NCBI GenBank assembly: GCA_014189435.1
Contig: CP050293.1
Coordinates: 6,515,001 to 6,579,000 of the forward strand
DNA length: 64,000 nt
Source: Mesorhizobium loti
GTDB lineage: Bacteria; Pseudomonadota; Alphaproteobacteria; Rhizobiales; Rhizobiaceae
Direction: 5' to 3'
The first letter of the stretch is position 1, and each line of letters begins with the position of its first letter. Shown here one piece after another: positions 52,469 to 62,120 of this stretch. The position numbers and the translations under genes were made by a program. The notes beneath the pieces were generated by a model. That model ran no database searches, was not told the origin of the DNA, and saw nothing but the letters and a program-made list of their open reading frames with translations.

Positions 52469-53338
52469 ATGCAAAACCGTTTCTTGCCCTATCTTCTGAC
52501 CTTGCCCAGCCTGTTCCTGGCGGCAATCGTCATCTTCTGGCCGGTCTGGGACCTGATCCAGATCTCGACGCATGATGTCAGCCGCTTCGGCCAGCTTCGC
52601 GACTTCAACGACTTTGCCAATTTCGGGGCACTCGCTGCCGATCCCGATTTCATGGCCGCGCTCTGGCGCACCGGCCAGTGGACGGTGATGGTCGTCGGCG
52701 GCGCGCTGCTGTTGTCGATCCCGGTGGCGATGATCCTCAACACCGATTTCTATGGCCGTGGCATTGCCCGCGTCATCATCATGCTGCCCTGGGCGGTGTC
52801 GCTGACCATGACCGCGGTGGTCTGGCGCTGGGCGCTGAGCGGCGAAAGCGGCATGCTGAATTCGGCGCTGATCGGTCTCGGCCTCATCGACCACAACATC
52901 CAGTGGCTGGCGAGCGCCGAGACCGCCTTTCCGATGCAGGTGCTGATCGGCATCCTGGTGACGGTGCCGTTCACGACGACGATCTTCCTCGGCGGCCTGT
53001 CGTCAATTCCCGACGACCTCTACGAGGCGGCGGCGCTCGAAGGGGCGACACCGCTGCAGCAGTTCCGCGAAATCACCTTTCCGCTCCTGAAACCGTTCAT
53101 CAACATCGCCATCGTGCTCAACACCATCTACGTCTTCAATTCCTTCCCGATCATCTGGGTGATGACGCAAGGCGGGCCGGCCAACTCGACCGATATCCTG
53201 GTCACCCACCTCTACAAGCTGGCCTTCCGCATCGGCAAACTCGGCGAAGCCTCCGCGGTGTCGCTGGTGATGTTCGCCATATTGCTCATCTTCACCATGA
53301 TCTATGTGCGGCTGGCGATGCGGGAGCAGCGCGCATGA
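52469..53338 (+). CDS. ABC transporter permease, carbohydrate type, first subunit
   Basis: A 289-residue MalF/UgpA-like permease with six helices (first [20 protein letters not shown]). The EAA loop reads [22 protein letters not shown] near residue 190. It overlaps the second permease gene by four bases. With that protein and the ATPase on the opposite strand it forms the membrane part of the importer. Confidence 0.92.
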   Translation: MQNRFLPYLLTLPSLFLAAIVIFWPVWDLIQISTHDVSRFGQLRDFNDFANFGALAADPDFMAALWRTGQWTVMVVGGALLLSIPVAMILNTDFYGRGIARVIIMLPWAVSLTMTAVVWRWALSGESGMLNSALIGLGLIDHNIQWLASAETAFPMQVLIGILVTVPFTTTIFLGGLSSIPDDLYEAAALEGATPLQQFREITFPLLKPFINIAIVLNTIYVFNSFPIIWVMTQGGPANSTDILVTHLYKLAFRIGKLGEASAVSLVMFAILLIFTMIYVRLAMREQRA

Positions 53339-54159
53339 CAAGTAAACTCAAACGCACCGTCATTGCCTGGCTGCTGCTGGCGCCACTGATCGTGGTGACG
53401 CTCTTTCCCTTCGCCGTGATGTTCCTGACCGCGGTCAAGCCGAGGCAGGAAGTGCTGTCGCCGACCTGGTGGCCGAGCGAATTCCGCTGGTCGAATTTTT
53501 CCGACATGTGGGTGGCGACCGGCTTCGGCCAGGCGCTGCTCAATTCGCTCTACGTGTCTGTGATAGCCACCGTCGGCGCCATCCTGATCTCGGTTCCGGC
53601 GGCCTATGCGATGTCGCGCTTCCGCTTTGCCGGCTACGGCGCCTTGCGCCAGTTCCTGCTGATCTCGCAGATGATCTCGCCGATCGTGCTGGTGCTCGGC
53701 TTGTTCCGGCTGATGGCCGCCTGGGGCTTGGTCGAAAGCACCACGGCGCTGGGCTTCATCTACATGGCCTTCAACGTCGCCTTCACGGTGTGGATGCTGC
53801 AGAGCTATTTCGACACCATTCCGCGCGATCTCGAGGAGGCGGCCTGGATGGAAGGCGCCGGTCGCTGGCTGACCTTGCGCAAGGTGTTCCTGCCGCTCTG
53901 CCTGCCGGCGATCGCGGTGACCGCGATCTTCACCTTCATCAACGCCTGGAACGAATTCGTCGTCGCGCTCACCATGCTGCGCAGCCAGGAAAGCTACACG
54001 CTGCCGATCCAGGTGTTCTCGCTGGTCGCCGGCCGCTACACAATCGAATGGCACCATGTCATGGCGGCGACGCTGCTGGCGACCTTGCCGGTGGCGATCC
54101 TGTTCATTTGGCTGCAGCGCTACCTCGTCAGAGGCCTGGCGCTCGGAGCCGTCAAATAA
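53335..54159 (+). CDS. ABC transporter permease, carbohydrate type, second subunit
   Basis: A 274-residue MalG/UgpE-like permease. The first helix is [20 protein letters not shown]; the EAA loop is [22 protein letters not shown] near residue 170-190. ATG 53335 overlaps the previous stop (ATGA). A 29-codon open frame and the M81 peptidase gene follow on the same strand. Confidence 0.92.
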   Translation: MTSKLKRTVIAWLLLAPLIVVTLFPFAVMFLTAVKPRQEVLSPTWWPSEFRWSNFSDMWVATGFGQALLNSLYVSVIATVGAILISVPAAYAMSRFRFAGYGALRQFLLISQMISPIVLVLGLFRLMAAWGLVESTTALGFIYMAFNVAFTVWMLQSYFDTIPRDLEEAAWMEGAGRWLTLRKVFLPLCLPAIAVTAIFTFINAWNEFVVALTMLRSQESYTLPIQVFSLVAGRYTIEWHHVMAATLLATLPVAILFIWLQRYLVRGLALGAVK

Positions 54160-54206
54160 CAGCGGCCAATTCGCCGCCAAGAACAACAAGGATAGGGAGG
54201 CTTCCA

Positions 54207-54296
54207 ATGTCGCGCGCTGCCGTATCGTCGCTTGTGCAGCAATCGCCACGGCCGAGCATTTCGTCTAAATGGCTTGCCGAAACGGCCAGATACTGA
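54207..54296 (+). CDS. Possible 29-residue peptide or gene remnant
   Basis: A 29-codon frame (starting MSRAAVSSLVQQS) with a strong AGGGAGG site five bases before ATG 54207. It lies between the second permease and the M81 peptidase genes. It has no recognisable motif. It may be a leader peptide that couples translation to the peptidase gene 18 bases later, or the remnant of a deleted gene. Confidence 0.3.
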   Translation: MSRAAVSSLVQQSPRPSISSKWLAETARY

Positions 54297-54314
54297 GCGA
54301 AGCGGACTCCAGAC

Positions 54315-55892
54315 ATGCGCATTTTCACCGCCTCGTTGGCGACGGAAACCAACACCTTCTCGCCGGTGCCGACCGACCGGGCATCGTTCGAGATGGCCTT
54401 CTATGCCGGCCCCGGCAAGCATCCGGAAACGCCGACGCTGTGCTCCTCGCCGATGGTCGCGCTGCGCCGGCGTGCCGTGGCCGAAGGCCTCGATGTCATC
54501 GAGGGCACCGCCACCTGGGCCGAGCCGGGCGGTCTGGTGCAACGGCAGACCTATGAGGCGCTGCGCGACGAGATTCTGGGTCAGCTCAAAGCAGCACTGC
54601 CGGTGGATGCCGTCATCCTCGGCCTGCATGGCGCCATGGTGGCGCAAGGCTATGACGATTGCGAAGGCGATCTGCTCGAGCGGGTTCGCGCAATGGTCGG
54701 GCCGGAGGTGGTGATCGCCGTGGAACTCGATCCGCACAGCCATCTGACACCGAAGCGCGTGGCGGCCTCTGATATCCTCGCCTACTTCCTCGAATTTCCG
54801 CACACCGATTTCTACGAACGCGGCGAACATGTCGTCGAACTCGGCCTCGCCGCGGCGCGCGGCGAGATCAAGCCGGTCATCTCGACCTTCGATTGCCGCA
54901 TGATCCAGGTGCTGCCGACCAGCCGCGAGCCGATGCGCTCCTTCGTCGACCGTATCAAGGCGTTGCACGGCAAGGACGGCGTGCTGTCGGTCTCGGTCAT
55001 CCACGGCTTCATGGCGGCCGATGTGGCCGAAATGGGCACGCGCATCCTGGTGGTCACCGACAATGACAAGGCCAAGGGCGACGCGCTGGCGGAACGACTG
55101 GGGCGGGAGCTTTATGCGTTGCGCGAAAAGACGGCGATGACCATGCTGAGCGCCACCGACGGCATCGACCGGGCGCTGGCCGTGCACGCCGAAAATCCGG
55201 GCAAGCCGGTGGTCCTCGCCGATATCTGGGACAATCCCGGCGGCGGCGTCCCCGGCGACGGCACCTTCGTGCTGCGCCAGATGCTGGCGCGTGGCCTGGA
55301 CAAATTCGCCGTGGCGACGATCTGGGATCCGATTGCCGTCACCTTCTGCCTGGCCGCGGGCGAGGGCGCCATTATCGACCTGCGCTTCGGGGGCAAGGCC
55401 GGGCCGCAGGCAGGCGAGCCGATCGACGCGCGTGTGCGCGTGCTGAAGGCGGTTGCGGAGGGTTGGCAAAGTTTCGGGCCAAGCCGGGTGACGCTCGGGC
55501 CGACGGCGCTGGTCCGCCTCGAAGGCAGCGAGGTCGACATCATCCTCAACACCAATCGCACGCAGACCTTCGAACCGGATATCTTCTCCAACATCGGCGT
55601 CGATCCGCTGGCCAAGGACATGCTGCTGATCAAGTCGACCAATCATTTCTACGCCGGCTTCGAGCCGATCGCCGCCGAGATCATCTATGTCTCGGCGCCA
55701 AGTTCGTATCCCAGCAATCCGGCGGTGACGAATTATACGAAGCTGACGCGGCCGGTGTGGCCGCGGGTGGCTGATCCTTGGAAGCTGCCAATCTCCCCCC
55801 TTGTGGGGGAGATGCCCGGCAGGGCAGAGGGGGGCGCGAAGGATCGCGACCTCACTAGTCTTGCGGGCAAGAAATCGAACGAAGATCGCTGA
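54315..55892 (+). CDS. M81-family metallopeptidase (MlrC-like)
   Basis: A 525-residue protein of the M81/MlrC group, named for the enzyme that degrades linearised microcystin peptides. It starts MRIFTASLATETNTFSPVPT, with ILGLHGAMVAQGYDDCEGD, AVELDPHSHLTPK, EFPHTDFYERGEH and IWDNPGGGVPGDGTF. Metal ligands probably come from the His/Asp-rich segments. The last 35 residues or so (from PISPLVGEMPGRAEGGAK) are encoded by a palindromic repeat and are not part of the family; the native end is probably near VADPWK. It closes the ABC operon, so it may process the imported compound. Confidence 0.87.
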   Translation: MRIFTASLATETNTFSPVPTDRASFEMAFYAGPGKHPETPTLCSSPMVALRRRAVAEGLDVIEGTATWAEPGGLVQRQTYEALRDEILGQLKAALPVDAVILGLHGAMVAQGYDDCEGDLLERVRAMVGPEVVIAVELDPHSHLTPKRVAASDILAYFLEFPHTDFYERGEHVVELGLAAARGEIKPVISTFDCRMIQVLPTSREPMRSFVDRIKALHGKDGVLSVSVIHGFMAADVAEMGTRILVVTDNDKAKGDALAERLGRELYALREKTAMTMLSATDGIDRALAVHAENPGKPVVLADIWDNPGGGVPGDGTFVLRQMLARGLDKFAVATIWDPIAVTFCLAAGEGAIIDLRFGGKAGPQAGEPIDARVRVLKAVAEGWQSFGPSRVTLGPTALVRLEGSEVDIILNTNRTQTFEPDIFSNIGVDPLAKDMLLIKSTNHFYAGFEPIAAEIIYVSAPSSYPSNPAVTNYTKLTRPVWPRVADPWKLPISPLVGEMPGRAEGGAKDRDLTSLAGKKSNEDR

Positions 55893-55970
55893 TCTTCTCG
55901 CGGAGACGTTGGCGGGACAGCGCCCCCCCTCTGGCCTGCCGGCCATCTCCCCCACGAGGGGGGAGATGGC
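55788..55970. repeat. Palindromic mosaic repeat, family B, entering the M81 gene
   Basis: Left arm (about 55788-55836) CAATCTCCCCCCTTGTGGGG with GATGCCCGGCAGGGCAGAGG, right arm (about 55921-55970) its near-complement. The left arm lies inside the reading frame of the M81 peptidase, and the right arm ends four bases before the M3 peptidase stop on the other strand. Confidence 0.85.
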
Positions 55971-55973
55971 TAA

Positions 55974-58028
55974 TCACACCAATCCCCGCTTCACCATCAT
56001 CGCTTCCGGCGACGGCATTTTGCCCCGAAAAGCCGTGTAGAGCTCTTCCGGATCCTTCGAGCCGCCGGCGGCGTAGATGTTCTTGCGCAGCCGCTCGGCA
56101 AGCGCCGGGTTGAAGGGGTCGCCGGTTTCCTCGAAGGCGGCGAAGGCATCGGCGTCGAGCACTTCCGACCACATGTAGGAATAGTAGCCGGCCGAATAGC
56201 CGTCGCCGGAAAAGACATGGCCGAAATGCGGGGTGCGGTGGCGCATGGCGATGGTGTTCGGCATGTCAAGCTTCGCAAGCGTTTCGGCTTCGAAACGAAG
56301 CGGCGCTTCCGGTGCATCCGGCCGGGCGTGATAGGCCATGTCGATCAGCGCCGAGGCGGTGAATTCGACCGTGGCGAAGCCGGCGCCGAACGTGCGCGCG
56401 GCCAGCATCTTGTCGAGCAGCGCCTTGGGCATCGGCTTGCCGGTCTTCACATGCAGAGCGTGCTTTTCCAGCACCGCCGGCACGGTCAGCCAATGCTCGT
56501 AGAGCTGCGAGGGCAGTTCGACGAAATCGCGGCTGACCGAGGTGCCGGCGACCGACGGCCAGGTGACGTCGGTCAGCATGCCGTGCAAAGCATGGCCAAA
56601 CTCGTGGAACAGCGTCTTCGCCTCGTCGACCGACAGCAGCGCCGGCTCGCCCACCGGCGGCTTGGCGAAGTTCATGATGTTGTAGATCACCGGTTTCGAG
56701 CCGTGGCCGAGCCTATAGCCGGACTGCAGCGCGCTCATCCAGGCGCCCGAGCGCTTTGACGGCCGCGCGAAATAGTCGGCGAGGAACAGGCCGCGCTCGC
56801 TGCCGTCAGCGTTCTTCACCACGAAGACGCGAGCGTCGGGGTGCCAGGCCGCGATGCCTTTCTTCTCCTCGAAGGTGATGCCGAACAACCGTGTCGCCAC
56901 GTCGAAGCAGGCGTCGATGATGCGGTCGAGCTGCAAATAGGGTTTCAGTTCGGCTTCGTCGAAGGCGAATTTCTCCGCGCGCAGTTTCTCCTGGTAGAAG
57001 CGCCAGTCCCAGGCGGCGAATTTTTCGTTGCTGCCGGCTTCCGTCGCCAGCCGCTGCAGGTCGGTCTGGTCGGCGGCCGCCTTCTCCAGCGCTTTCTCCC
57101 ACACCGGGTCAAGCAGCGCATGCACCGCCTTCGGCGTCTTGGCCATGGTGTCGTCGAGCTTCAGCGCGGCGAAGGAGGCGTAGCCGAGCAGCTTTGCTTT
57201 TTCGGCGCGCAGGCGCAGCATGTCGCGCACCACGGATGTGTTGTCGGTGGCGCCGCCATTCTGGCCACGCATGGTGAAGGCGCGGAAGGCGATCTCGCGC
57301 AGGTCGCGGCGTTCGGAGAAGGTCGAGAACGGCTCATAGATCGAGCGCGACAGGGTCACGGCATAGCGGCCCTTCTGACCGCGTATCTCGGCGGCTTCGG
57401 CCATCGAGCTTTTCAGGAAATCCGGCAGGCCGGCAAGGTCGGCCTCGTCGAGGAACAGCGCCCAGTCGCTCTCGTCGGCGAGCACATTCTGGCCAAAACT
57501 TGTGCCGAGCGAAGACAATTCCTCGCTGATCCTTGCCAGCCGCTTCTTGCCTTCGGCGTCGAGCTTGGCGCCTGATCGGACAAAACCCTTCCAGGTCTTT
57601 TCCAGCACCCTCAGCGTCTCGGCGTCGAGCTTCAGACTCTCACGGCGCTGGTAAAGATCGTCGATGCGGGCAAACAGCCTCTCATTCATCGAAATCGCCG
57701 AGAAATGCCTGGACATTTTCGGCGAGATGTCGCGTTCCAGCGCCTGGATCGTGTCATTGGTGTAGGCGCCGGCGCGGCACCAGAAGATCGACGAGACACG
57801 GTCGAGTGCTTCGCCGCCGAGTTCCAGTGCGGCAAGCGTGTTCTCGATGGTCGGTGTGTCCTTGTTGCCGGCGATCGCCTCGATCTCGGCCTCATGCGCC
57901 TTCAGCGCCGCGTCGAAGACCGGGGAGAAGTCGCCGTCGCCAATGCTGGCAAAATCGGGCAGGCCGAGCGGCCCTTGCCACGCGGTCAGCGGATGGGCGG
58001 CGAGGTCGACGGCTTTTGTGGAAGGCAT
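55974..58028 (-). CDS. M3-family oligopeptidase (Dcp/OpdA-like)
   Basis: A 684-residue cytoplasmic zinc metallopeptidase of the thimet-oligopeptidase family, which degrades short peptides. The zinc site is in LFHEFGHALHGML (HExxH) near residue 465, with the third ligand Glu in the following helix; upstream GAWMSALQSGYRLG and downstream FGHVFSGDGYSAGYYSYMWS are typical. ATG 58028 is chosen because the family homology begins there (LTAWQGPLGLPDF). Length fits Dcp/PrlC proteins. It converges with the M81 gene across a repeat. Confidence 0.93.
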   Translation of the reverse strand: MPSTKAVDLAAHPLTAWQGPLGLPDFASIGDGDFSPVFDAALKAHEAEIEAIAGNKDTPTIENTLAALELGGEALDRVSSIFWCRAGAYTNDTIQALERDISPKMSRHFSAISMNERLFARIDDLYQRRESLKLDAETLRVLEKTWKGFVRSGAKLDAEGKKRLARISEELSSLGTSFGQNVLADESDWALFLDEADLAGLPDFLKSSMAEAAEIRGQKGRYAVTLSRSIYEPFSTFSERRDLREIAFRAFTMRGQNGGATDNTSVVRDMLRLRAEKAKLLGYASFAALKLDDTMAKTPKAVHALLDPVWEKALEKAAADQTDLQRLATEAGSNEKFAAWDWRFYQEKLRAEKFAFDEAELKPYLQLDRIIDACFDVATRLFGITFEEKKGIAAWHPDARVFVVKNADGSERGLFLADYFARPSKRSGAWMSALQSGYRLGHGSKPVIYNIMNFAKPPVGEPALLSVDEAKTLFHEFGHALHGMLTDVTWPSVAGTSVSRDFVELPSQLYEHWLTVPAVLEKHALHVKTGKPMPKALLDKMLAARTFGAGFATVEFTASALIDMAYHARPDAPEAPLRFEAETLAKLDMPNTIAMRHRTPHFGHVFSGDGYSAGYYSYMWSEVLDADAFAAFEETGDPFNPALAERLRKNIYAAGGSKDPEELYTAFRGKMPSPEAMMVKRGLV

Positions 58029-58121
58029 GGACAGTCTTTCGCTGGAGAAGGCAGGGTGGGTCGCTACCGATGTAGGGCGCGGCCGGCGGACCCGCAATAT
58101 CGCAGTTGGCCGATATCCGCC

Positions 58122-58535
58122 TCAGAAGCCGTCGCAGTTCTCGGCGATCGCTGCTTGCGAACTGGCGGTGATGCGGTTGTCGGTTACCGCGAAGGTTTCC
58201 TGCATCAGCATGTCGTTGTTGGGGAAATCGTAACAGGCGACCACCGTGGTGACGCCGCCTTCGCTCTTCTCGATCCGGTGCCGGATCGCCGCCCCGGCGA
58301 CGGCGCCCTGCCATTCGTCGATCGAAGCGATGAATTCCTGCTTGCTTTGCACGATGCCGAGGTCGTCCAGTGTTATCCGGACGTCATCGGAGAGCAGGTC
58401 GGACAGCTCGGTGCGGTCGGCGACCAGCAATGCCGAATACCAGCGGCTGATGATGGCGCGGTCATCGGCGCGGGCGGCAATTATCGCTATCAGCAGTGCG
58501 GCCGCCGTCAAAACGATCGACCTGATGTTCACCAC
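58122..58535 (-). CDS. Exported SnoaL/NTF2-like protein of unknown function
   Basis: A 137-residue protein with an N-terminal signal helix (IVLTAAALLIAIIAARA) and a small alpha+beta domain whose pattern (IISRWYSALLVADRTELSDL; DDVRITLDDLG; VACYDFPNNDMLMQETFAVT) resembles NTF2/SnoaL folds. Two GTG codons (58535, 58532) can serve as start. It lies 16 bases downstream of the carbonic anhydrase gene. I cannot name a function. Confidence 0.7.
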   Translation of the reverse strand: MVNIRSIVLTAAALLIAIIAARADDRAIISRWYSALLVADRTELSDLLSDDVRITLDDLGIVQSKQEFIASIDEWQGAVAGAAIRHRIEKSEGGVTTVVACYDFPNNDMLMQETFAVTDNRITASSQAAIAENCDGF

Positions 58536-58551
58536 CTTGCGCGCCGCCGTG

Positions 58552-59196
58552 TCATCCCAGCTCCGGCCGTTCGAAATCGCCGGTCTCCTTGTTCATCGTC
58601 CAGAGTTCACCGGTCGAAATATCGAACCAGGCTCCGTGCAGCGACAGCCGTCCCTTGCCCTCGAGGATCGAGACGCAGGGAAAGGTCCTCAGATTGGCGA
58701 TGGAATAGCGGATCGAGATGCGCTCCAGCGCGGTCTGTCGCTCCGACGCGGTCATGAAGGTGCTGGAGGAGACGGTTTCGGCCGCCGGCGCGATCAGGCT
58801 CATCCACTTGCCGATGAAGTCGCCCGGCGACAGCGGTGCGGAATTGGTGTCGAGCGCGGCGCGGATGCCGCCGCAGCGGCCATGGCCCATGACGACGATG
58901 TTCTTGACCTTGAGACTCTGCACGGCGAATTCGAGCGCCGCCGAGGTCGAATGGAATTCGCCGTCCGGCGCATAGGGCGGCACAAGGTTGCCGACATTGC
59001 GCAGCACGAAGAGTTCGCCCGGTCCGGCATCGAAGATCGCCTCGGGCGCCGAACGGGAATCGCAGCAGGCGACGATCATCGTCTCCGGCGCCTGGCCTTC
59101 GCGGGCGAGGTCGCGATAACGTCCGCTCTCGGTGAGATAGCGGCCATTCATGAAATTGCGGTAGCCGGCGAGAAGGTGGTCGGGGAGATGGGACAT
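58552..59196 (-). CDS. Beta-class carbonic anhydrase
   Basis: A 214-residue beta carbonic anhydrase that interconverts CO2 and bicarbonate. Zinc ligands are visible: Cys in VACCDSRSAPE (about residue 44, with the Asp-Arg dyad) and His/Cys in MGHGRCGGIRA (about 103-106). LRNVGNLVPPY and the C-terminal LHGAWFDISTGEL are characteristic. ATG 59196 is preceded by a GGAG-like site. The exported NTF2-like gene follows closely. Confidence 0.94.
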   Translation of the reverse strand: MSHLPDHLLAGYRNFMNGRYLTESGRYRDLAREGQAPETMIVACCDSRSAPEAIFDAGPGELFVLRNVGNLVPPYAPDGEFHSTSAALEFAVQSLKVKNIVVMGHGRCGGIRAALDTNSAPLSPGDFIGKWMSLIAPAAETVSSSTFMTASERQTALERISIRYSIANLRTFPCVSILEGKGRLSLHGAWFDISTGELWTMNKETGDFERPELG

Positions 59197-59344
59197 GGGC
59201 GGCGTCTGGAGCCTTTCCGGGTTGGAGGCGGCAGCTCGTTGCGGTCAGAAGAGGCTCTAACGGTAAAAGCCCGTCGCGAGCAATGCAGAATTATGGGGGC
59301 TGGCTCTAAAAGCCATGCATCAGGCGCAGCCTTAGCCGATAGCG

Positions 59345-60115
59345 TTACGCCCAGATGGCAACGGGAATGCCAAAAGCGTCGCGGCCCGGCGGGTCGGGAA
59401 ACGGTCGTGCCTCACCGCTGGCGATGCGACCGGCGATCAGCATCATTGCGGCTGCGTCGAGGAAATCATCGGCGGCGGCACCACGTGGCGGCGGCTGGTC
59501 GAGAAAGCCCTGCTCGTAGCCATGCCGGCAGAGCAGCGCCTTGCGTTCCGCCATGCCGGCCGGATTGATACCGCCCTTGATCTTCTTCGGCAGTTGCATG
59601 GCCTGGTCGCCGTTCAGCCGGCAGAAGGCGACTTCCGGATGCGATTCGAACACACGGCCGCGCAGATCGGGTCGCGCGATCAGCAATGCGTCGATCTCGC
59701 GGATCTTGGCAAAAATACCGAACGCCTGGATCGAAACGCCGCGCGGCGGGTCGGATGTGGCCTTGGCCACCTCGCTTGCCCTGCTATGCGCGGCATACCA
59801 GGCTTCGAGGGTGGTGAAGTCGTTGGTGTCGGCATAGAGCGCGGCGCGAGACGGGATCGAGAAGACGCTGGATTGCCTGTTACCAAGCAACGGCCGCACC
59901 AGCGCCTCCGGGCCGCGCCCGCCTTTGCTCGAAAACGCGGGCAGGCCGATCGGCATGTCGACAGCGATGACCGCATCGTCGGGGAGGGATGCAAGCAGGG
60001 CAGTGAAGCTGGCAAAGACAGCGACGGAGGGTGCCATGCCGGGGTCGCATCGAACGGCGATCCATCCGGCTTTGCAGCCGTCGACGCCGACAAGCGCGAT
60101 CTTGGCCGATGTCAC
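59345..60115 (-). CDS. DUF429-family protein
   Basis: A 256-residue protein of the DUF429 family, which has an RNase-H-like fold: VGVDGCKAGWIAVRC at the start, AVDMPIGLPAFSSKG, and the late ESHPEVAFCRLNGD and AADDFLDAAAMMLIA segments. The conserved acidic residues suggest a nuclease-type active site, but no activity is established. It starts at GTG 60115, overlapping the pyridoxal kinase stop by four bases (GTGA), so both are coupled. The open frame further upstream is kinase shadow. Confidence 0.85.
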   Translation of the reverse strand: MTSAKIALVGVDGCKAGWIAVRCDPGMAPSVAVFASFTALLASLPDDAVIAVDMPIGLPAFSSKGGRGPEALVRPLLGNRQSSVFSIPSRAALYADTNDFTTLEAWYAAHSRASEVAKATSDPPRGVSIQAFGIFAKIREIDALLIARPDLRGRVFESHPEVAFCRLNGDQAMQLPKKIKGGINPAGMAERKALLCRHGYEQGFLDQPPPRGAAADDFLDAAAMMLIAGRIASGEARPFPDPPGRDAFGIPVAIWA

Positions 60116-60996
60116 GCCCGGCGGTCCCGCCCCGGATGCGTGAGGTGGCGCAGCTGAACCATCGCCATCGGGTGCGACAGGCTCGGGGCATCGGTTTCGA
60201 GCTGCAGTTCGTCGCCGCCGCGCTTGGCGGTGCGCGCCAGGATCTCGTAGACCGCCGCAGTCGTCGATTGCAGCGCCTTGATTGCCGGCTGGCCTGACAG
60301 GATACGTGCCAGGTAGACGGCCGCCGTCAGATCGCCCAGCCCATTCGGCGGCTTGTCGATCAGGCGGTGCTCGGCAAGCAGCGCCTGGCTGCCGTCGAGC
60401 AGCAGGTTGCCCGTGCCGCCCGTCATCATCGACGGCGCCGAGGTGACCAGCATGGTCGATGGCCCGGCATGGAGTGCGGCCGCGATCACCGATTTCAGGT
60501 CGGGCAAGGGAGCGCCGGCCATCCATTCCAGCTCATAGCGGTTGGGGGTGGCGATATCGGCGATCGGCATCAGCCGGTCGCACATGGCGATGGCGGTCGG
60601 TTCCGGCACATAGAGGCCGCCCGAATCACCCATCACCGGATCACAGATATAGATGGCGCCAGGCGTCCTTGCCTTCACCGTGGCGACCAGCGAGGCGACG
60701 GCCTCGGCCTGGCCGGCTTCGCCGAGATAGCCCGAAAGTACGGCGCCGACCTCACCCAGCCATGGCGCGCGCTCGAGATCGGCCATCAGCGCTTTGAACT
60801 GGTCGAGCGGCGGCACGATGCGCGTCGCGCGCCCATGGCCGGGATGCCAGGGCAGGATGACCGTCGGCACCGCCCAGACCGGGAAGCCCAGCGTCTCGAG
60901 TGCGAAGACTGCGGCACGGTTGCCGACCGAGCCGCGCGCGACATGGCTGGAAATGACGATGACCGCACGCGGCGCGTCGGTTTGTTCGGCGCTCAT
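60112..60996 (-). CDS. pdxY: Pyridoxal kinase
   Basis: A 294-residue PfkB/ribokinase-fold kinase that phosphorylates pyridoxal in the vitamin B6 salvage route. It has SSHVARGSVGNRAAVFALET at the N-terminus, YICDPVMGDSGGLYV, TPNRYELEWMAG and the ATP/anion-hole segment PNGLGDLTAAVYLA, where PdxY proteins carry GTGD-like GLGD. The start is ATG 60996. It is coupled to the DUF429 gene downstream. Confidence 0.92.
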   Translation of the reverse strand: MSAEQTDAPRAVIVISSHVARGSVGNRAAVFALETLGFPVWAVPTVILPWHPGHGRATRIVPPLDQFKALMADLERAPWLGEVGAVLSGYLGEAGQAEAVASLVATVKARTPGAIYICDPVMGDSGGLYVPEPTAIAMCDRLMPIADIATPNRYELEWMAGAPLPDLKSVIAAALHAGPSTMLVTSAPSMMTGGTGNLLLDGSQALLAEHRLIDKPPNGLGDLTAAVYLARILSGQPAIKALQSTTAAVYEILARTAKRGGDELQLETDAPSLSHPMAMVQLRHLTHPGRDRRA

Positions 60997-61009
60997 TGTT
61001 GCTTGATTC

Positions 61010-61261
61010 CTAACTGCCCCGGATGACGTAAAGCACGAGCCAGACCATCAGGCCCAGCGCCAGCAGCAGGCCGAGTGTCCGGCCAATGCGGGTGCCCCAG
61101 ATTTCGATCGGATCGGCACGATCGGCATCGGCCGCGGTGACGTGATCGTGCAGGCCTTTCGTGGCCCGCGCCACAAACGAGTTGCCGGCCGGATCCGTCT
61201 CGCGCGCAACGCGCTCGAGGATACGGCGCGATTCCTTCTCGCTGTCCTGGCGTTCCGCCAT
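61010..61261 (-). CDS. Small membrane-anchored protein, unknown
   Basis: An 83-residue protein with a charged helical first part (QDSEKESRRILERVARETDP), a middle HDHVTAADADRADPIEIWG and one C-terminal membrane helix (TLGLLLALGLMVWLVLYVI) ending IRGS. ATG 61261 has GGGA upstream and gives the charged start expected for a tail-anchored protein. It precedes pdxY on the same strand by 13 bases, so it may be in that operon. Function unknown. Confidence 0.75.
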   Translation of the reverse strand: MAERQDSEKESRRILERVARETDPAGNSFVARATKGLHDHVTAADADRADPIEIWGTRIGRTLGLLLALGLMVWLVLYVIRGS

Positions 61262-61424
61262 GATGATGTCCCGTTTCGATCGGACCTTATCGCGTTCGCA
61301 CAGCCAATCACAGGGCCTTGCAACGGCATCGGGCGTGCCAGCCAAACGGCTTCCGGTCGGGCGGTTTTCTTGCGCGCTGATTGTGGTAATGCTTGCCATG
61401 CAACTTCTACCGAGGGACCCCATC

Positions 61425-62063
61425 ATGTTTGCCCAGCGCCTTGCCTCACCGTCCATGTTCCGCACGCTGCCCGCCTTCCTGATGATGGCGATCGTGCTGC
61501 CGCTGCTGGCCGGCTGCGGCTACAACACCATCCCGACGGCGGAAGAAAACGCCAAGGCGGCATGGAGCGAAGTGCTGAACCAGTATCAGCGCCGCGCCGA
61601 CCTCATCCCCAACCTGGTCGAGACGGTCAAGGGCTATGCCTCGCACGAAAAGGACACGCTCGACGCGGTGGTCGAAGCCCGCGCCAAGGCAACGCAGATC
61701 ACGGTGACGCCGGAAACGCTAAAGGATCCCGAAGCCCTCAAGAAGTTTCAGGATGCCCAGGCAGGGTTGACCAGCGCGCTGTCGCGGCTGATCGCGGTGT
61801 CGGAGGCCTATCCCGATCTCAAGGCCAACCAGAATTTCCTGGCGCTGCAGGCGCAGCTCGAAGGCACCGAGAACCGCATCGCGGTGGCGCGGCGCGACTA
61901 CATCCAGGCGGTCAGGGACTACAATCTGACGCTGAAGACGTTCCCGTCGGTGCTGTGGGCGACCTTCTGGTTCCGCAGCAACGAGCCCTACGCCAATTTC
62001 ACCGTCGATGAAGACAAGATGCAGCCGCCGAAGGTCGATTTCGGCACCAAGCAGGGCGGGTGA
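61425..62063 (+). CDS. lemA: LemA-family lipoprotein
   Basis: A 212-residue LemA protein. The N-terminus is a lipoprotein signal: helix LPAFLMMAIVLPLLAGC with lipobox LAGC (Cys near residue 31). The body is the LemA helical domain: AWSEVLNQYQRRADLIPNLV, ETVKGYASHEKDTLDAVVEA, LIAVSEAYPDLKANQNFLAL and RDYIQAVRDYNLTLKTFPS. GAGGGA precedes ATG 61425. It forms a conserved cluster with the TPM-domain genes downstream, whose joint role is thought to be at the cell envelope. Confidence 0.93.
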   Translation: MFAQRLASPSMFRTLPAFLMMAIVLPLLAGCGYNTIPTAEENAKAAWSEVLNQYQRRADLIPNLVETVKGYASHEKDTLDAVVEARAKATQITVTPETLKDPEALKKFQDAQAGLTSALSRLIAVSEAYPDLKANQNFLALQAQLEGTENRIAVARRDYIQAVRDYNLTLKTFPSVLWATFWFRSNEPYANFTVDEDKMQPPKVDFGTKQGG

Positions 62064-62120
62064 ACGGCGACTGTCATCGGAATAAATCCCGCGAAATGAC
62101 GGATTGCTGGCGTGCAAACA

